Source: Flavobacterium limicola (lineage in GTDB: Bacteria > Bacteroidota > Bacteroidia > Flavobacteriales > Flavobacteriaceae). From it: a stretch of DNA of 64,000 bases. Under the pieces are notes generated by a model that was not told where the DNA came from, ran no database searches, and worked only from the letters and a program-made list of their open reading frames with translations. Location of the stretch: the NCBI RefSeq assembly GCF_003634755.1, contig NZ_RBXA01000003.1, positions 248,001 through 312,000 on the forward strand, in the 5' to 3' direction. Each line of letters starts with the position of its first letter. Position 1 is the first letter of the stretch. Both the position numbers and the translations under genes were made by a program. Below, piece by piece: positions 27,451 through 36,189 of this stretch.

Positions 27451-29034
27451 CTAATGCATGGCATCGGCAGGATTGATTTTGTTTTTTCCTTTTTTGATTA
27501 AAAATATGATTGGAATGCAACACAAAAACATAATTCCGAGATACATAAAAATATCCATATACGATAAAACAGCACTTTGTTTCATCACGGAATAGTCAAT
27601 GACCTGATAGGCTTTTTTCAACGATTCATTTGCTGTAAATCCTTTTGACATAAACCCTTTTTGCAGCATCAAAACCCGCTCTTGTACCTCTATTTTGGTT
27701 GTATCTAAATGTGAAACTAAATTTAGCCTGTGTTCCTGACTAAATCGGGTGATAAAGGTTGTGATAATGGCAATACCAAAAGAGCCACCTAATTGTCGCA
27801 TCATTCCTGTAAAGGCTGCACCTTCACCAATATCTTTTCCTTTTAAAGTAGAAAGGGACAATGTAGTTATCGGTACAAAAAGGAGTCCTAATCCAATTCC
27901 TCTTAAAATCAATCCCCAATATAGATGCTCAACACCAGTACTTGGTGTCATACTATTGTGCATGATATAAGTAAAGAAAAAGAAAATCAAAAACCCAAGA
28001 CCTACCATATAACTTTGGGGAACACCTCTTTGAAGTAATTTTCCAACAATTGGCATCATAAAAGCTGTGGTTATTGAACCTGGAATAAGTAACAACCCCG
28101 CATCTGTGGCAGTCCACCCTAAAATTGTTTGTGTGTATATTGGAATGATTAAAGTGGAACCATAGAGTCCAAATCCTAAAATGAAACACATTACTGTTCC
28201 AATTCTTAGATTTCCATCTTTTAAAACACCTAAGTTAACGATAGGGTATTTATAGGTTAACTCTCTCCAGATAAACAATACTAAACCAAAAACGGTAATA
28301 GTACTTAAAAGTATAATTGTTTTATTATTGAACCAATCGTCTTGCTGACCGTGTTCTAAAACATATTGCAAAGAACCAATAAATGCCGTTAATAGAAAAA
28401 TCCCCAACCAATCGACTTGATTGGATTTTAACTTTTCGCCATATTTAGGGCTTTTTACAAAGGTCAATGCTAGTACGGTGGCAATAATTCCAAGTGGAAT
28501 ATTGATATAAAAAATATAAGGCCAGGAAAAATTATCAACAAGATAGCCTCCTAATGGCGGACCCAAAGTAGGTCCAACAATGACACCCATTCCGTATATT
28601 GCCTGGGCCATACCCCGTTTTGCAACAGGATAACTCTCGGTTATAATGGTTTGTGCTGTCACTAATAGTGCACCACCGCCCAATCCTTGAATAAATCTAA
28701 AAGTGACAAGTTCCCAGATATTATCTGCATTTCCACATAAAAAAGAGGCTATCGTAAAAATAATAATGGAAGTAACAAAATAATTACGTCTTCCAAATTG
28801 TTGAGAAAGCCAACTTGTCATTGGAATTACAATAACATTTGCAATAGCATAAGCGGTAATTACCCATGCCACATCATTTAGCGTAGCACCCAGACTTCCT
28901 CTCATGTTCGTCAGTGCTACATTAACAATTGTGGTATCAACGATTTCGAGCAGGGTACAAAGTATTGCCGTAATCGTTATAAGAACTCGTCTATAGCCAT
29001 ATTCTACTAAATCGTCTTCTCCCGTTTGTACCAT
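27451..29034 (-). CDS. DHA2-family drug efflux permease (EmrB-like)
   Basis: Proton-driven multidrug exporter with 14 membrane helices. The 527 residues start with the family-typical first helix (LCTLLEIVDTTIVNVALTNM). They also show motif A (WLSQQFGRRNYF), motif C region GMGVIVGPTLGPPLGGYLVD and the DHA2 hallmark NIPLGIIATVLALTFV. It is the last gene of a TetR-TolC-HlyD-EmrB operon. The set forms a complete tripartite pump spanning both membranes. Substrates are unknown. Confidence 0.94.
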   Translation of the reverse strand: MVQTGEDDLVEYGYRRVLITITAILCTLLEIVDTTIVNVALTNMRGSLGATLNDVAWVITAYAIANVIVIPMTSWLSQQFGRRNYFVTSIIIFTIASFLCGNADNIWELVTFRFIQGLGGGALLVTAQTIITESYPVAKRGMAQAIYGMGVIVGPTLGPPLGGYLVDNFSWPYIFYINIPLGIIATVLALTFVKSPKYGEKLKSNQVDWLGIFLLTAFIGSLQYVLEHGQQDDWFNNKTIILLSTITVFGLVLFIWRELTYKYPIVNLGVLKDGNLRIGTVMCFILGFGLYGSTLIIPIYTQTILGWTATDAGLLLIPGSITTAFMMPIVGKLLQRGVPQSYMVGLGFLIFFFFTYIMHNSMTPSTGVEHLYWGLILRGIGLGLLFVPITTLSLSTLKGKDIGEGAAFTGMMRQLGGSFGIAIITTFITRFSQEHRLNLVSHLDTTKIEVQERVLMLQKGFMSKGFTANESLKKAYQVIDYSVMKQSAVLSYMDIFMYLGIMFLCCIPIIFLIKKGKNKINPADAMH

Positions 29035-29112
29035 TTATACTAAATTGTAAACTATCATTTTCTTAAAAAGTGTTGTCGTTTTTGATATTTTAGAAGCTAC
29101 CAAAAAATAGAT

Positions 29113-30192
29113 TTATTTTAAATGTACATCTACATCAACATTCATTCCCGGGCGAAGTAATTTTATTTTTTCAGGATCATTTGTCGCGTTTAAACTTATT
29201 TTGACAGGCAATCGCTGAATCGTTTTTACAAAGTTTCCAGTTGCATTATCTGGTGGTAACAATGAGAATCGTGATCCTGTTGCAGGAGAAAATGATGTAA
29301 CAGAACCTTCGAAATCATAACCCGGATAAGCATCTACTTTGATAGTCACTTTTTGCCCAATAACCATTTTGTTTAACTGAGTTTCTTTGAAATTAGCAAT
29401 TACCCAAGCTTCTTTGTTATTGATAATGTAAAATAACGATTGTCCCGGTTGCACCAATTGTCCCGGCTGAATATCAATTTTTGATACCTGACCGTCAATT
29501 GCAGCGGTTACGACGGTATAGGTTAAATTTAATTTTGCCGCATCAAGTAATGCCTGTGCTCTTCTTATATTGGCTGCAGCAACTTCGGTTTGTTTGTCTG
29601 AAACTTTTGATTTTGCTACAATAACTGATTTTTGAAAAGCACTGGCTCTCTGTTGTTGTTGCAATACGCGTACTTGGCTTTCTGCTTCCAGTTTTGCTGC
29701 TAAAGCTTGCTCGTATTGTTGTTTTGTAATAGAATGGCTTTTGTACAAATTGTCATATCTTTTGTAATCACTTGTTATGCGATCCAATCTAATTTTTGCC
29801 GATTCGATATTTCCACCCGCTGATTGCACATTAGCATCAGAAACAGAAATACTGGCTAAAGCACTTCCAATATCAGCTTTGGAAACCTCAAAATTGCCTT
29901 CAGCACCAACCATTGCAGCATTGGCTTCTTCAATTTTTAACTGATAATCTCTTTTATCTATAGTAAAAAGGGTATCGCCTTTTTTTACAAAATCATTGTC
30001 TTTGATATACACTTTATCTACATATCCCGAAACTCTTGGAATAATTGGATTCATGTTTTTTTCAATTTGGGCATCATCCGTTTCCTCGTGAGATTGAGAA
30101 TGGATGTATTTATAAGTCCCGTAAGAACCACCTAAAACTACCAAAGCCACTAGGATAATAATAAATTTTGTGTTTGTTTTTTTCTTTTCCAT
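29113..30192 (-). CDS. HlyD-family adaptor (EmrA-like) of the efflux pump
   Basis: Periplasmic membrane fusion protein of 359 residues with one N-terminal membrane helix (FIIILVALVVLGGSYGTY). The biotinyl-lipoyl half motifs are RVSGYVDKVYIKDNDFVKKGD and TAAIDGQVSKIDIQPGQLVQPGQ, flanking a coiled coil rich in Ala, Gln and Lys, and a beta-barrel follows. The segment THEETDDAQIE-like (here SHEETDDAQIE) is typical of EmrA. It is 11 nt from the upstream tolC gene and 78 nt from the downstream permease gene. Confidence 0.93.
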   Translation of the reverse strand: MEKKKTNTKFIIILVALVVLGGSYGTYKYIHSQSHEETDDAQIEKNMNPIIPRVSGYVDKVYIKDNDFVKKGDTLFTIDKRDYQLKIEEANAAMVGAEGNFEVSKADIGSALASISVSDANVQSAGGNIESAKIRLDRITSDYKRYDNLYKSHSITKQQYEQALAAKLEAESQVRVLQQQQRASAFQKSVIVAKSKVSDKQTEVAAANIRRAQALLDAAKLNLTYTVVTAAIDGQVSKIDIQPGQLVQPGQSLFYIINNKEAWVIANFKETQLNKMVIGQKVTIKVDAYPGYDFEGSVTSFSPATGSRFSLLPPDNATGNFVKTIQRLPVKISLNATNDPEKIKLLRPGMNVDVDVHLK

Positions 30193-30203
30193 GGTAGGTA
30201 TGA

Positions 30204-31532
30204 TTAGTTTTTTGAAATAGTGAAGGTTTGGGATAATTGGCCTGTTACAGAGAGTAACTCGTAATATTTTTGGATTGTATTGGCTTTTGCTAAAGCTTTA
30301 TTGATTTTTGAATTCAGCTGTTCTACATCAGCTTCAAGCAGGTCATTTGTGTCAGAGAGTCCGTTGTCATATTTGTCTTTTACAATTCGGAAATTTTCAC
30401 TCGCCTGTTCTTGTGCTTCCTCATATACCGTATTTTGTTTCAAAGCTAAGTCATAATCTTCAATGGCTTTATGAACTTGGATTTTAATGTAATCTGTTAA
30501 TATTGCTTCAGAATTTTGTACCTCTAAAAACTTATTTTCAGCCAGTCTGACCAAAGTTCCGTTTTTTAGAATAGCACTCAAATCATAAGAAATTCCAACT
30601 CCGATATTCATCGCATTTTGAACTGTAATCACATTACTTAAGTCTAAAGTTGTATATCCACCAACGATGGCTATAGCAGGATAATAGGATCCTTTTGCAA
30701 TTTTAATTGATGCCTCACTTGCTTTTCCCTGAAACCGAATCGCTTCTAAGTCCTTCCGATTTTTTAAAGCCGGTAATTCATTAGTTGGAATATTTGTCAT
30801 TTGGAAATCAGCAAAATCATCTTCCCGAATTTCCAGTTTAGTATCTGGACTTAATTTTAAAAGTGTAACCAAATAAAAGTTGATTATTTTTAAATTATTA
30901 TTAGTTTCGTCTAATGATAATTGTATTTTTGAAGCTTGCAGTTTAGATTTCAGTAAATCATTTCTAGGTATAATCCCATTTTTTTCGAGTTCTACAAAAT
31001 CCTTTACACGCTGCTTAGCGCTCTTTTGATTTTCTTTCAGCAGTTCAATTGTTTTTTGCGCTTTGTATAAACTTGCATAATATTCAATCACGCGCAGCGC
31101 TATTTCTTCTTTGGTTTGCGAAGCGGTAGCCATTTCAGCCTGATATAAATTTTGCTGCGCTTTAATACTATTTTGAATTTTGAATCCAGAGAAAACAGGG
31201 ACGCTGGCATTCAATTGACCAACCATTAATTGATTGACAATGGGCAGCGTTTGGGCATTGCTATTATTTTGGTTTAATTTGAAATCTACTGATGCATTTG
31301 CCAATCTTTGGTACTGACCTGAAAGTTTCAAATCAGGGTATTGGTTGTTTTTTGTGGATTGCAATTCGTACTTTTTGGTTTTTACTTTCGTGTTGGCCAG
31401 TGTAACTTCATTGCTTTTGGTCCAAGCCAAATTAATGGCTTCGTTCAATGTTAAACTTGTTTTTTCTTGTGCTTCTACTGATGAAATTCCAATAAAGAAA
31501 ATCCCAAAGAGCATGAATTGACTAACTTTCAT
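30204..31532 (-). CDS. TolC-family outer membrane channel of the efflux pump
   Basis: Outer membrane factor of 442 residues with a signal peptide (MKVSQFMLFGIFFIGISSVEAQ) and two long helical repeats of the OEP family; LTLNEAINLAWTKSNEVTLANTKV is the typical first repeat. Its start overlaps the upstream tetR gene by 11 nt, so translation is probably coupled. It is distinct from the other TolC-family gene at 2538-3854, which belongs to a peptide exporter. Confidence 0.92.
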   Translation of the reverse strand: MKVSQFMLFGIFFIGISSVEAQEKTSLTLNEAINLAWTKSNEVTLANTKVKTKKYELQSTKNNQYPDLKLSGQYQRLANASVDFKLNQNNSNAQTLPIVNQLMVGQLNASVPVFSGFKIQNSIKAQQNLYQAEMATASQTKEEIALRVIEYYASLYKAQKTIELLKENQKSAKQRVKDFVELEKNGIIPRNDLLKSKLQASKIQLSLDETNNNLKIINFYLVTLLKLSPDTKLEIREDDFADFQMTNIPTNELPALKNRKDLEAIRFQGKASEASIKIAKGSYYPAIAIVGGYTTLDLSNVITVQNAMNIGVGISYDLSAILKNGTLVRLAENKFLEVQNSEAILTDYIKIQVHKAIEDYDLALKQNTVYEEAQEQASENFRIVKDKYDNGLSDTNDLLEADVEQLNSKINKALAKANTIQKYYELLSVTGQLSQTFTISKN

Positions 31533-32148
31533 ATATCAGAAGTGCTTTTATAGTTTGTTGAATGTGCTTTGTCAAATTTGTTTTGATGTAATTATTATAC
31601 AAATCTTCGGTTTTTAGGTTTAGTAAATTTTCGAAGAAAGGTTTATTCATGTGAAAATGAAAGAAAGTCCCTAGAATAGTGGGTGTGATAAGTGGAATAA
31701 TAACGTCTTTTCTAAAAATACCTTTTTTCTGGCCTTCTTCAATTATACTTTCAAGGGATTTTAAATTTCCTTTTTTTAATTCAGAGAACGCCTGAAGATT
31801 TTGTTCTCTCTTTTTAGAAGTAAATTCGAAGTGTAAGATTCTGTAAATTCCTCTATTACTATTGATTCTGTTGATGTACAGTTCAATTAGTTTATTGATT
31901 TTGTCAATTGGTTCCAGTTCTTCCTGAACTATATTTTCCAATTGATTTTTGAGATCTGAAGTTCTGTAAACAATAAGCGATTCTAGTAACCGCTCTTTCG
32001 AACCAAAGTAGTACGAAACCATGGCAATATTAATCTTAGCCAATTTTGCGATGTTTCGAATCGAAGTTCCATCAAATCCTTTTTCTGCAAAAAGAATTTC
32101 TGCAACTTCTAGAATTTGTATTTGTTTGTCGTTAAAATTACTTTTCAA
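31522..32148 (-). CDS. TetR/AcrR-family repressor of the efflux operon
   Basis: Regulator of 208 residues. The N-terminal TetR helix-turn-helix lies at about residues 25-45 (GTSIRNIAKLAKINIAMVSYYFGSKERLL) and the C-terminal half is a helical ligand domain. The start is TTG: an in-frame TAA lies just upstream and no ATG occurs before the helix-turn-helix. First gene of the pump operon. Two palindromic sites overlap its own promoter (32169-32205), so it should repress its operon until a ligand binds. Confidence 0.92.
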   Translation of the reverse strand: MKSNFNDKQIQILEVAEILFAEKGFDGTSIRNIAKLAKINIAMVSYYFGSKERLLESLIVYRTSDLKNQLENIVQEELEPIDKINKLIELYINRINSNRGIYRILHFEFTSKKREQNLQAFSELKKGNLKSLESIIEEGQKKGIFRKDVIIPLITPTILGTFFHFHMNKPFFENLLNLKTEDLYNNYIKTNLTKHIQQTIKALLIYES

Positions 32149-32168
32149 TGGAATTTAATTTTGGAAAA

Positions 32169-32198
32169 CAAAACTAAACAAGCGTTTAATTTAAACAA
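32169..32198 (-). promoter_or_regulatory. Promoter of the tetR-tolC-hlyD-emrB operon
   Basis: On the minus strand: -33 TTG (32196-32198), 19-nt spacer, -7 TAGTTTTG (32169-32176). Transcription should start about 16 nt before the TTG start codon of tetR. Confidence 0.7.
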
Positions 32199-32205
32199 GT
32201 GTTTA
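32175..32205. promoter_or_regulatory. Tandem TetR operators over the efflux promoter
   Basis: Two 14-nt copies in direct orientation, TAAACAAGCGTTTA (32175-32188) and TAAACAAGTGTTTA (32192-32205), spaced 17 nt centre to centre. Each is itself palindromic (TAAAC...GTTTA). One covers the -33 element; the other covers the spacer and touches the -7 box. Confidence 0.7.
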
Positions 32206-32438
32206 GTTTTTATTTAACTTTTTTTTAACAAAATTTAGATTTTCTTTATTCTAATTTTTGGAAATTAATATGATGTTTTTTTATTTAAAAGGATAATTTA
32301 AATCTAGACAGAGCTTTGTTTAAATGCTTACTAACCTTTACATTTTCTTTGTCTAAAACTAAAAGTAATATGTATAAATATTTTTCAAATACTGCATAAC
32401 TCTTTAAATATTAAACAAATCATAATTAATTATAATTT

Positions 32439-32470
32439 ATGAACGTTCATTCTTTTTTATGGTATCTTTG
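32439..32470 (+). promoter_or_regulatory. Operator palindrome and -7 box of the tetR-nitroreductase operon
   Basis: Perfect 12-nt palindrome ATGAACGTTCAT (32439-32450) sits where the -33 element would be, 12 nt upstream of the -7 box TATCTTTG (32463-32470). It is probably the site of the downstream TetR protein. The rest of the 410-nt gap between the two divergent TetR genes is AT-rich with no other recognised feature. Confidence 0.6.
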
Positions 32471-32558
32471 CCTTTTCAATGTGATTTTAGTACAAATGTA
32501 TTTTGAGCATTTTTTGAATGAGTACTTATTTATTGGAAAAATAAAAATAATAGCAAAC

Positions 32559-33137
32559 ATGGCGCAACTTCAAAAAAGTATTGATAAACGGATTGCTCTC
32601 TTGAAAGCTACTTTGACTTTAGTGAACAATGGAGGGATTCAAGGGGCTTCAATGGCTAAAATTGCTAAAATTGCAGCTGTTTCTCCCGCCACGATATATT
32701 TGTTTTTTCAAAGTAAACAAGATTTAGTCAGTCAATTGTATCTCACGGTAAAATCATCTTTCGCTGAAGCGGCTTTTTCAGATTATGATCTTCAGGAATC
32801 GGTGGAGATAAGATTTAAAAAAATTTGGTTCAATATGGCGAATTATAAATTGACCCATCAAGAAGAAGCTTCTTTTTTATCGCAATGTGATAATACACCT
32901 ATAATAGAAGAAAAAACAAGGCAAGATGGACTGCAATTCCTGACACCGCTTTTTGATTTATGGATGAAAGGAAAAGAAGAGGGTATTCTGAAGGATATTT
33001 CACCTTATCTGATGTATGCTTATTCGATATATCCTATGGCTTTTTTGATGAACATGAAAAATAGGGGACTGTGTCCTTTGGATGAAAAAACATTGGAAGA
33101 AAGTTTTCAAGCTACATGGGATAGTATAAAAGTGTAA
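32559..33137 (+). CDS. TetR/AcrR-family regulator
   Basis: DNA-binding regulator of 192 residues from ATG 32559. Its helix-turn-helix (GASMAKIAKIAAVSPATIYLFFQSKQDLVSQLY) lies near residues 27-60, followed by a helical ligand-binding domain. The longest frame runs back to 32439, but that stretch contains the operator palindrome and the -7 box, so the ATG at 32559 is preferred. It is 47 nt upstream of a nitroreductase gene, which it probably controls. It is divergent from the efflux-operon repressor. Confidence 0.9.
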   Translation: MAQLQKSIDKRIALLKATLTLVNNGGIQGASMAKIAKIAAVSPATIYLFFQSKQDLVSQLYLTVKSSFAEAAFSDYDLQESVEIRFKKIWFNMANYKLTHQEEASFLSQCDNTPIIEEKTRQDGLQFLTPLFDLWMKGKEEGILKDISPYLMYAYSIYPMAFLMNMKNRGLCPLDEKTLEESFQATWDSIKV

Positions 33138-33184
33138 AATTTTTTAACATTAAAAAAAAAACAATAATAAATAAATAGAGTAAA

Positions 33185-33817
33185 ATGGAATTATTAGATA
33201 AATTGAAATGGCGCTATGCTGCCAAAGCGATGAACGGAGAAAAAGTAGCTCAAGAAAAAATTGATATTATTCTAGAAGCAGCAATTCTTGCACCTACATC
33301 AAGTGGATTGCAACCTTTTGAAATAATGGTGGTCACCAATCAAGAAATTAAAGAAAAAATCAGAGCAATCGGTTGGAATCAATCCGTGATTACAGATTGT
33401 TCCCATTTATTAGTATTTGCCGCTTGGGATACGTATACAGCGGATCGTATCAATAAAGTATTTGATCATACCAATGATATCAGAGGTTTTAAAAATGAAG
33501 GTTTTGAAAATTACCGTCAGATGTTGTTGAATACGTATCCACAAAAAGATGCCGAAGTTAATTTTCAGCACGCAGCAAGACAGGCTTATATTGCTTTTTC
33601 AATGGCTATAGTAGCTGCCGCTTTCGAAGGTGTAGACAGCACACCAATTGAAGGTTTTGAGCCAGATGCTTTAGACGAAATTTTGAACCTAAGAGCTAAA
33701 GGTCTTAGAAGTTGTGTAATCCTTCCTTTAGGCTACAGAGATACTGAAAATGACTGGTTAGCAAGCTTAGCTAAAGTCAGAAAAAGCAAAGAGGATTTGG
33801 TTACACTTATTGACTAA
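33185..33817 (+). CDS. Nitroreductase-family NAD(P)H-dependent oxidoreductase
   Basis: FMN-dependent reductase of quinones or nitroaromatics. The 210 residues contain the FMN-phosphate segment KWRYAAKAMNGE, the family's APTSSGLQPFEIMVVTN, AFSMAIVAAAFEGVDSTPIEGFEPDALDEIL, and a C-terminal GYRDTENDWLASLAKVRKSKEDLV. It is preceded by its own TetR gene and followed by a terminator. A paralogue lies at 47836-48468 under a MarR regulator. Confidence 0.92.
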   Translation: MELLDKLKWRYAAKAMNGEKVAQEKIDIILEAAILAPTSSGLQPFEIMVVTNQEIKEKIRAIGWNQSVITDCSHLLVFAAWDTYTADRINKVFDHTNDIRGFKNEGFENYRQMLLNTYPQKDAEVNFQHAARQAYIAFSMAIVAAAFEGVDSTPIEGFEPDALDEILNLRAKGLRSCVILPLGYRDTENDWLASLAKVRKSKEDLVTLID

Positions 33818-33840
33818 TACTCAGTATTGAAATATTTTTT

Positions 33841-33876
33841 AAAAACAGCCTTTGCTTATTGTAAAGGCTGTTTTTT
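33841..33876 (+). terminator. Terminator of tetR-nitroreductase operon
   Basis: Perfect 13-bp stem AAAAACAGCCTTT / AAAGGCTGTTTTT, 9-nt loop, T-run. Confidence 0.88.
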
Positions 33877-33961
33877 ATTTGAGGAATTAATTCTTTTAAT
33901 TGAAATAAAAATCTATTCCATCTGCTGCCTAAAATTGTGAATATCTATTTTAGTAATGCTG

Positions 33962-33990
33962 TTGTTTTTTTTCTTTTAAATCTATCTTTG
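33962..33990 (+). promoter_or_regulatory. Promoter of the DUF4494 gene
   Basis: TTG (33962-33964), 18-nt spacer, TATCTTTG (33983-33990), 20 nt before ATG 34011. Confidence 0.65.
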
Positions 33991-34010
33991 ACATCCTTAA
34001 AAAAAAAGAA

Positions 34011-34568
34011 ATGAGCACAACTTGGTACGAATGCAAAGTAAAATATAGAAAAACAGACGAAACTGGCGGACAGAAGATTACAACGGAACCGTACCTGGTA
34101 GACGCGTTATCTTACACGGAAGCTGAAAGTAGAATCAATGAAGAAATGTCAGCGTATATCAGTGAAGAATTTAAAATCACGAATATAAAAGTGGCTAATT
34201 ATGCTGAAATCCATCCTTTTGAAAATGCGGATCGTTGGTTCAGATCTAAAGTATCTTTATTGGCCTATGACGAAGAAAGCGGTAAAGAACGCAAAACTAA
34301 TATGTATTTATTAGTACAAGCTAATGACGTAAAAGAGGCTTACGATAATACCATTAGCGTGATGAAAGGTACTATGGGCGACTACACCGTTCCTGCAATT
34401 TCAGAATCACCTATCATGGATGTTTTTCCTTATTTCAGTGGGGAAGAAGGTGAATTGGAACAATTAGAAAGATTTAATGCGCTCAAAGCATCAAAACCGG
34501 AAGTAGCTGTAGAAATCGAGGATCACATGGAATTTGAAACTGCTCCTGAAGAAGAAGCTGTAGTTTAA
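34011..34568 (+). CDS. DUF4494 domain-containing protein
   Basis: Cytoplasmic protein of 185 residues. The first 150 residues match the Bacteroidota family DUF4494 (opening TTWYECKVKYRKTDETG, then YLVDALSYTEAESRINEE and ISEEFKITNIKVANYAEIHP). The C-terminal 35 residues are acidic and probably disordered. The function is unknown. Single gene with its own promoter and a long terminator. Confidence 0.88.
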   Translation: MSTTWYECKVKYRKTDETGGQKITTEPYLVDALSYTEAESRINEEMSAYISEEFKITNIKVANYAEIHPFENADRWFRSKVSLLAYDEESGKERKTNMYLLVQANDVKEAYDNTISVMKGTMGDYTVPAISESPIMDVFPYFSGEEGELEQLERFNALKASKPEVAVEIEDHMEFETAPEEEAVV

Positions 34569-34586
34569 GATTGTTAAAAAAAACTC

Positions 34587-34651
34587 ACCGCAAATTGGCA
34601 AATTATAGAAACAGTTGTCAGCTGTTTTTATTTGCGAATTTGCGGTTTTTT
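34587..34651. terminator. Long bidirectional terminator
   Basis: Extended imperfect hairpin: outer arms ACCGCAAATT / AATTTGCGGT, middle arms GCAAAT / ATTTGC, inner arms AAACAG / CTGTTT, with A-rich left and T-rich right flanks. It lies between the convergent DUF4494 and GNAT genes. Confidence 0.8.
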
Positions 34652-34659
34652 AATTTCAA

Positions 34660-35175
34660 TCAGTCTTGTTTGTGTAATACTTTCTCGTATGCTTTTCTTG
34701 GGCTTCCTCTAAAAAAAACTTCGCCACAATAAATATAGCCTAAGGTTTCAAAAATTTTCATCATAGCGGGATTGTCAAAATTAGTGTCTGCTTTTACACT
34801 GAAAATGTTGTTGCTTAACGCAAAATCTTCTATGTTTTTTAGCATCAGTTTTGCCAGTCCTTTGCCCAAATATTTTTCAGAAATGGCTACGCGGTGCATG
34901 ACAACAAAATCATCGTTCGTTAACCAGTTTCCTTCAATTGTAGCATAAGCAGGTTCATCATTGATTAATACCGCACTGTAACCGATGATAGTTTCTCCGT
35001 CTGCCAAAACAAATCCTTCTCCTTTTTCAATGTCTTTTTGTATGACTTCAGGATTTGGATAACCGTCTTGCCATTGGGTACTGCCATCTTTTTTTCTGCG
35101 TTGTATGGCTTGTTGTAAAATTTCCCATATCGAATCTATTTCAGATAGTTCCGCTGTTCTAAAGTGATAATTCAT
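34660..35175 (-). CDS. GNAT-family N-acetyltransferase
   Basis: Acetyltransferase of 171 residues. The acetyl-CoA-binding strand and loop is VMHRVAISEKYLGKGLAKLMLKNIEDFA (with the GKGLA pyrophosphate loop), followed by SVKADTNFDNPAMMKIFETLGYIYCGEVFF. The substrate is unknown. Single gene, convergent with the DUF4494 gene. Confidence 0.9.
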   Translation of the reverse strand: MNYHFRTAELSEIDSIWEILQQAIQRRKKDGSTQWQDGYPNPEVIQKDIEKGEGFVLADGETIIGYSAVLINDEPAYATIEGNWLTNDDFVVMHRVAISEKYLGKGLAKLMLKNIEDFALSNNIFSVKADTNFDNPAMMKIFETLGYIYCGEVFFRGSPRKAYEKVLHKQD

Positions 35176-35311
35176 TATTGTAATTTGAGTTTTCAGTTAA
35201 TGCGTGCGCTTTAAAAGTACAAAACAAACTTTGAATTTTGGACAACCTGTATTATATAATGTAGAAGAATATGTTGTAAAATGGAAGTGTTTATTGTCAT
35301 TGCTCCTCAAA

Positions 35312-35379
35312 TTCAGAGACATTCGCGCAGCATTTATAAGAAACTTATTTTTTTTAGAAAAATACTTTCTGGAGCTTGG
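35312..35379. repeat. Direct repeat R1 beside an orphan membrane-protein gene
   Basis: About 68 nt, starting TCAGAGACATTCGCGCAGCA and ending GGAGCTTGG. It matches R2 (36075-36141) at roughly 80% in the same orientation. R1 lies 17 nt past the stop of the gene at 35397-35954. The remainder of 35176-35311 is non-coding. Confidence 0.7.
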
Positions 35380-35396
35380 TATTTGTTGCCTCGCTA

Positions 35397-35954
35397 TCAA
35401 AATTGTTCTACATTTTTTCCGCCAATATTGTGTTTCATTTTCTTCCCCATAGTACTCGTTACATAGCCAGTAACGCCTTCTTCTTTTCGTTGACCTTTTG
35501 ATAAGTAATCAATGTTTATGGAACAGTCACCAGTTATTTCAACCCAAACTGTTTCACTTTCTCCACTTTCTAATTTGTCAATATGTCCGCCTCCACAACC
35601 ACTTATGTTTATGTTTGTTAAAGTTGTCTGAGTCGAGTTTATAAAAGTAATTCTCATTGTGTTGAGCAGAATAACAGTAACCCAACAATACAACAGCATT
35701 ACAGGAATATTTACCAACATAACTCCGCAAGTCTTGAGTAATTTTTTTCTATTTTCTTTATCCTTGTAAGCTTTGACTAAAATGAGGATTAATATTCCGA
35801 TATTTATTAATGCTGTCAAAGAAATAAAACCTACACCAAGCCGTAGTAAATCAAAAGAAGATGTCAAAAAGTAAAGTCCGAAAATAATTGTCCCAAGCAC
35901 AAATGAAATTAATGCTGTTTGTCGTCCGAGTTTTATGTGTCTTTCTGTTGTCAT
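35397..35954 (-). CDS. Hypothetical membrane protein
   Basis: No family recognised. The 185 residues show three hydrophobic helices (about residues 12-33, 37-60 and 73-98). A soluble C-terminal part follows, with several Thr/Asn and a cluster ISGCGGGHIDKLESGESETVWVEI. The gene stands alone between two copies of a 67-nt direct repeat and among other orphan genes, which suggests acquisition as a unit. Coding potential rests on length, ATG start and membrane pattern only. Confidence 0.6.
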   Translation of the reverse strand: MTTERHIKLGRQTALISFVLGTIIFGLYFLTSSFDLLRLGVGFISLTALINIGILILILVKAYKDKENRKKLLKTCGVMLVNIPVMLLYCWVTVILLNTMRITFINSTQTTLTNINISGCGGGHIDKLESGESETVWVEITGDCSINIDYLSKGQRKEEGVTGYVTSTMGKKMKHNIGGKNVEQF

Positions 35955-36074
35955 ACGTTTGGTTCTATCGTTTTGATAATAGGCTTTGTAACTGATTTTT
36001 TTAAATTTAAGTTGATGAAAGTCAGAGATTTTTGGCGTTTTAGTTTTTCTATCTAGTTAAGGAAATTGCGTAAA

Positions 36075-36141
36075 GTCAGAGACATTTGCGCAGCATTAAC
36101 GAGAAATTTATTTTTTTAGAAGAACACTTTGCGGAGCGGGG
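36075..36141. repeat. Direct repeat R2
   Basis: Begins GTCAGAGACATTTGCGCAGC and ends CGGAGCGGGG. Same orientation as R1 and about 80% identical. It lies about 120 nt upstream of the start of the gene at 35397-35954. The remaining spacer between 35955 and 36189 shows no other feature. Confidence 0.7.
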
Positions 36142-36189
36142 TAAGTACAATCCAAAGCAATTGATCATATTCGTTGTTAAAAAACGTTT

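Noticed and set aside
35204-35466. Short overlapping frames around repeat R1
   Set aside because: Frames overlap each other and the end of a better-supported gene, and cover repeat DNA; no signal peptide, domain or promoter.
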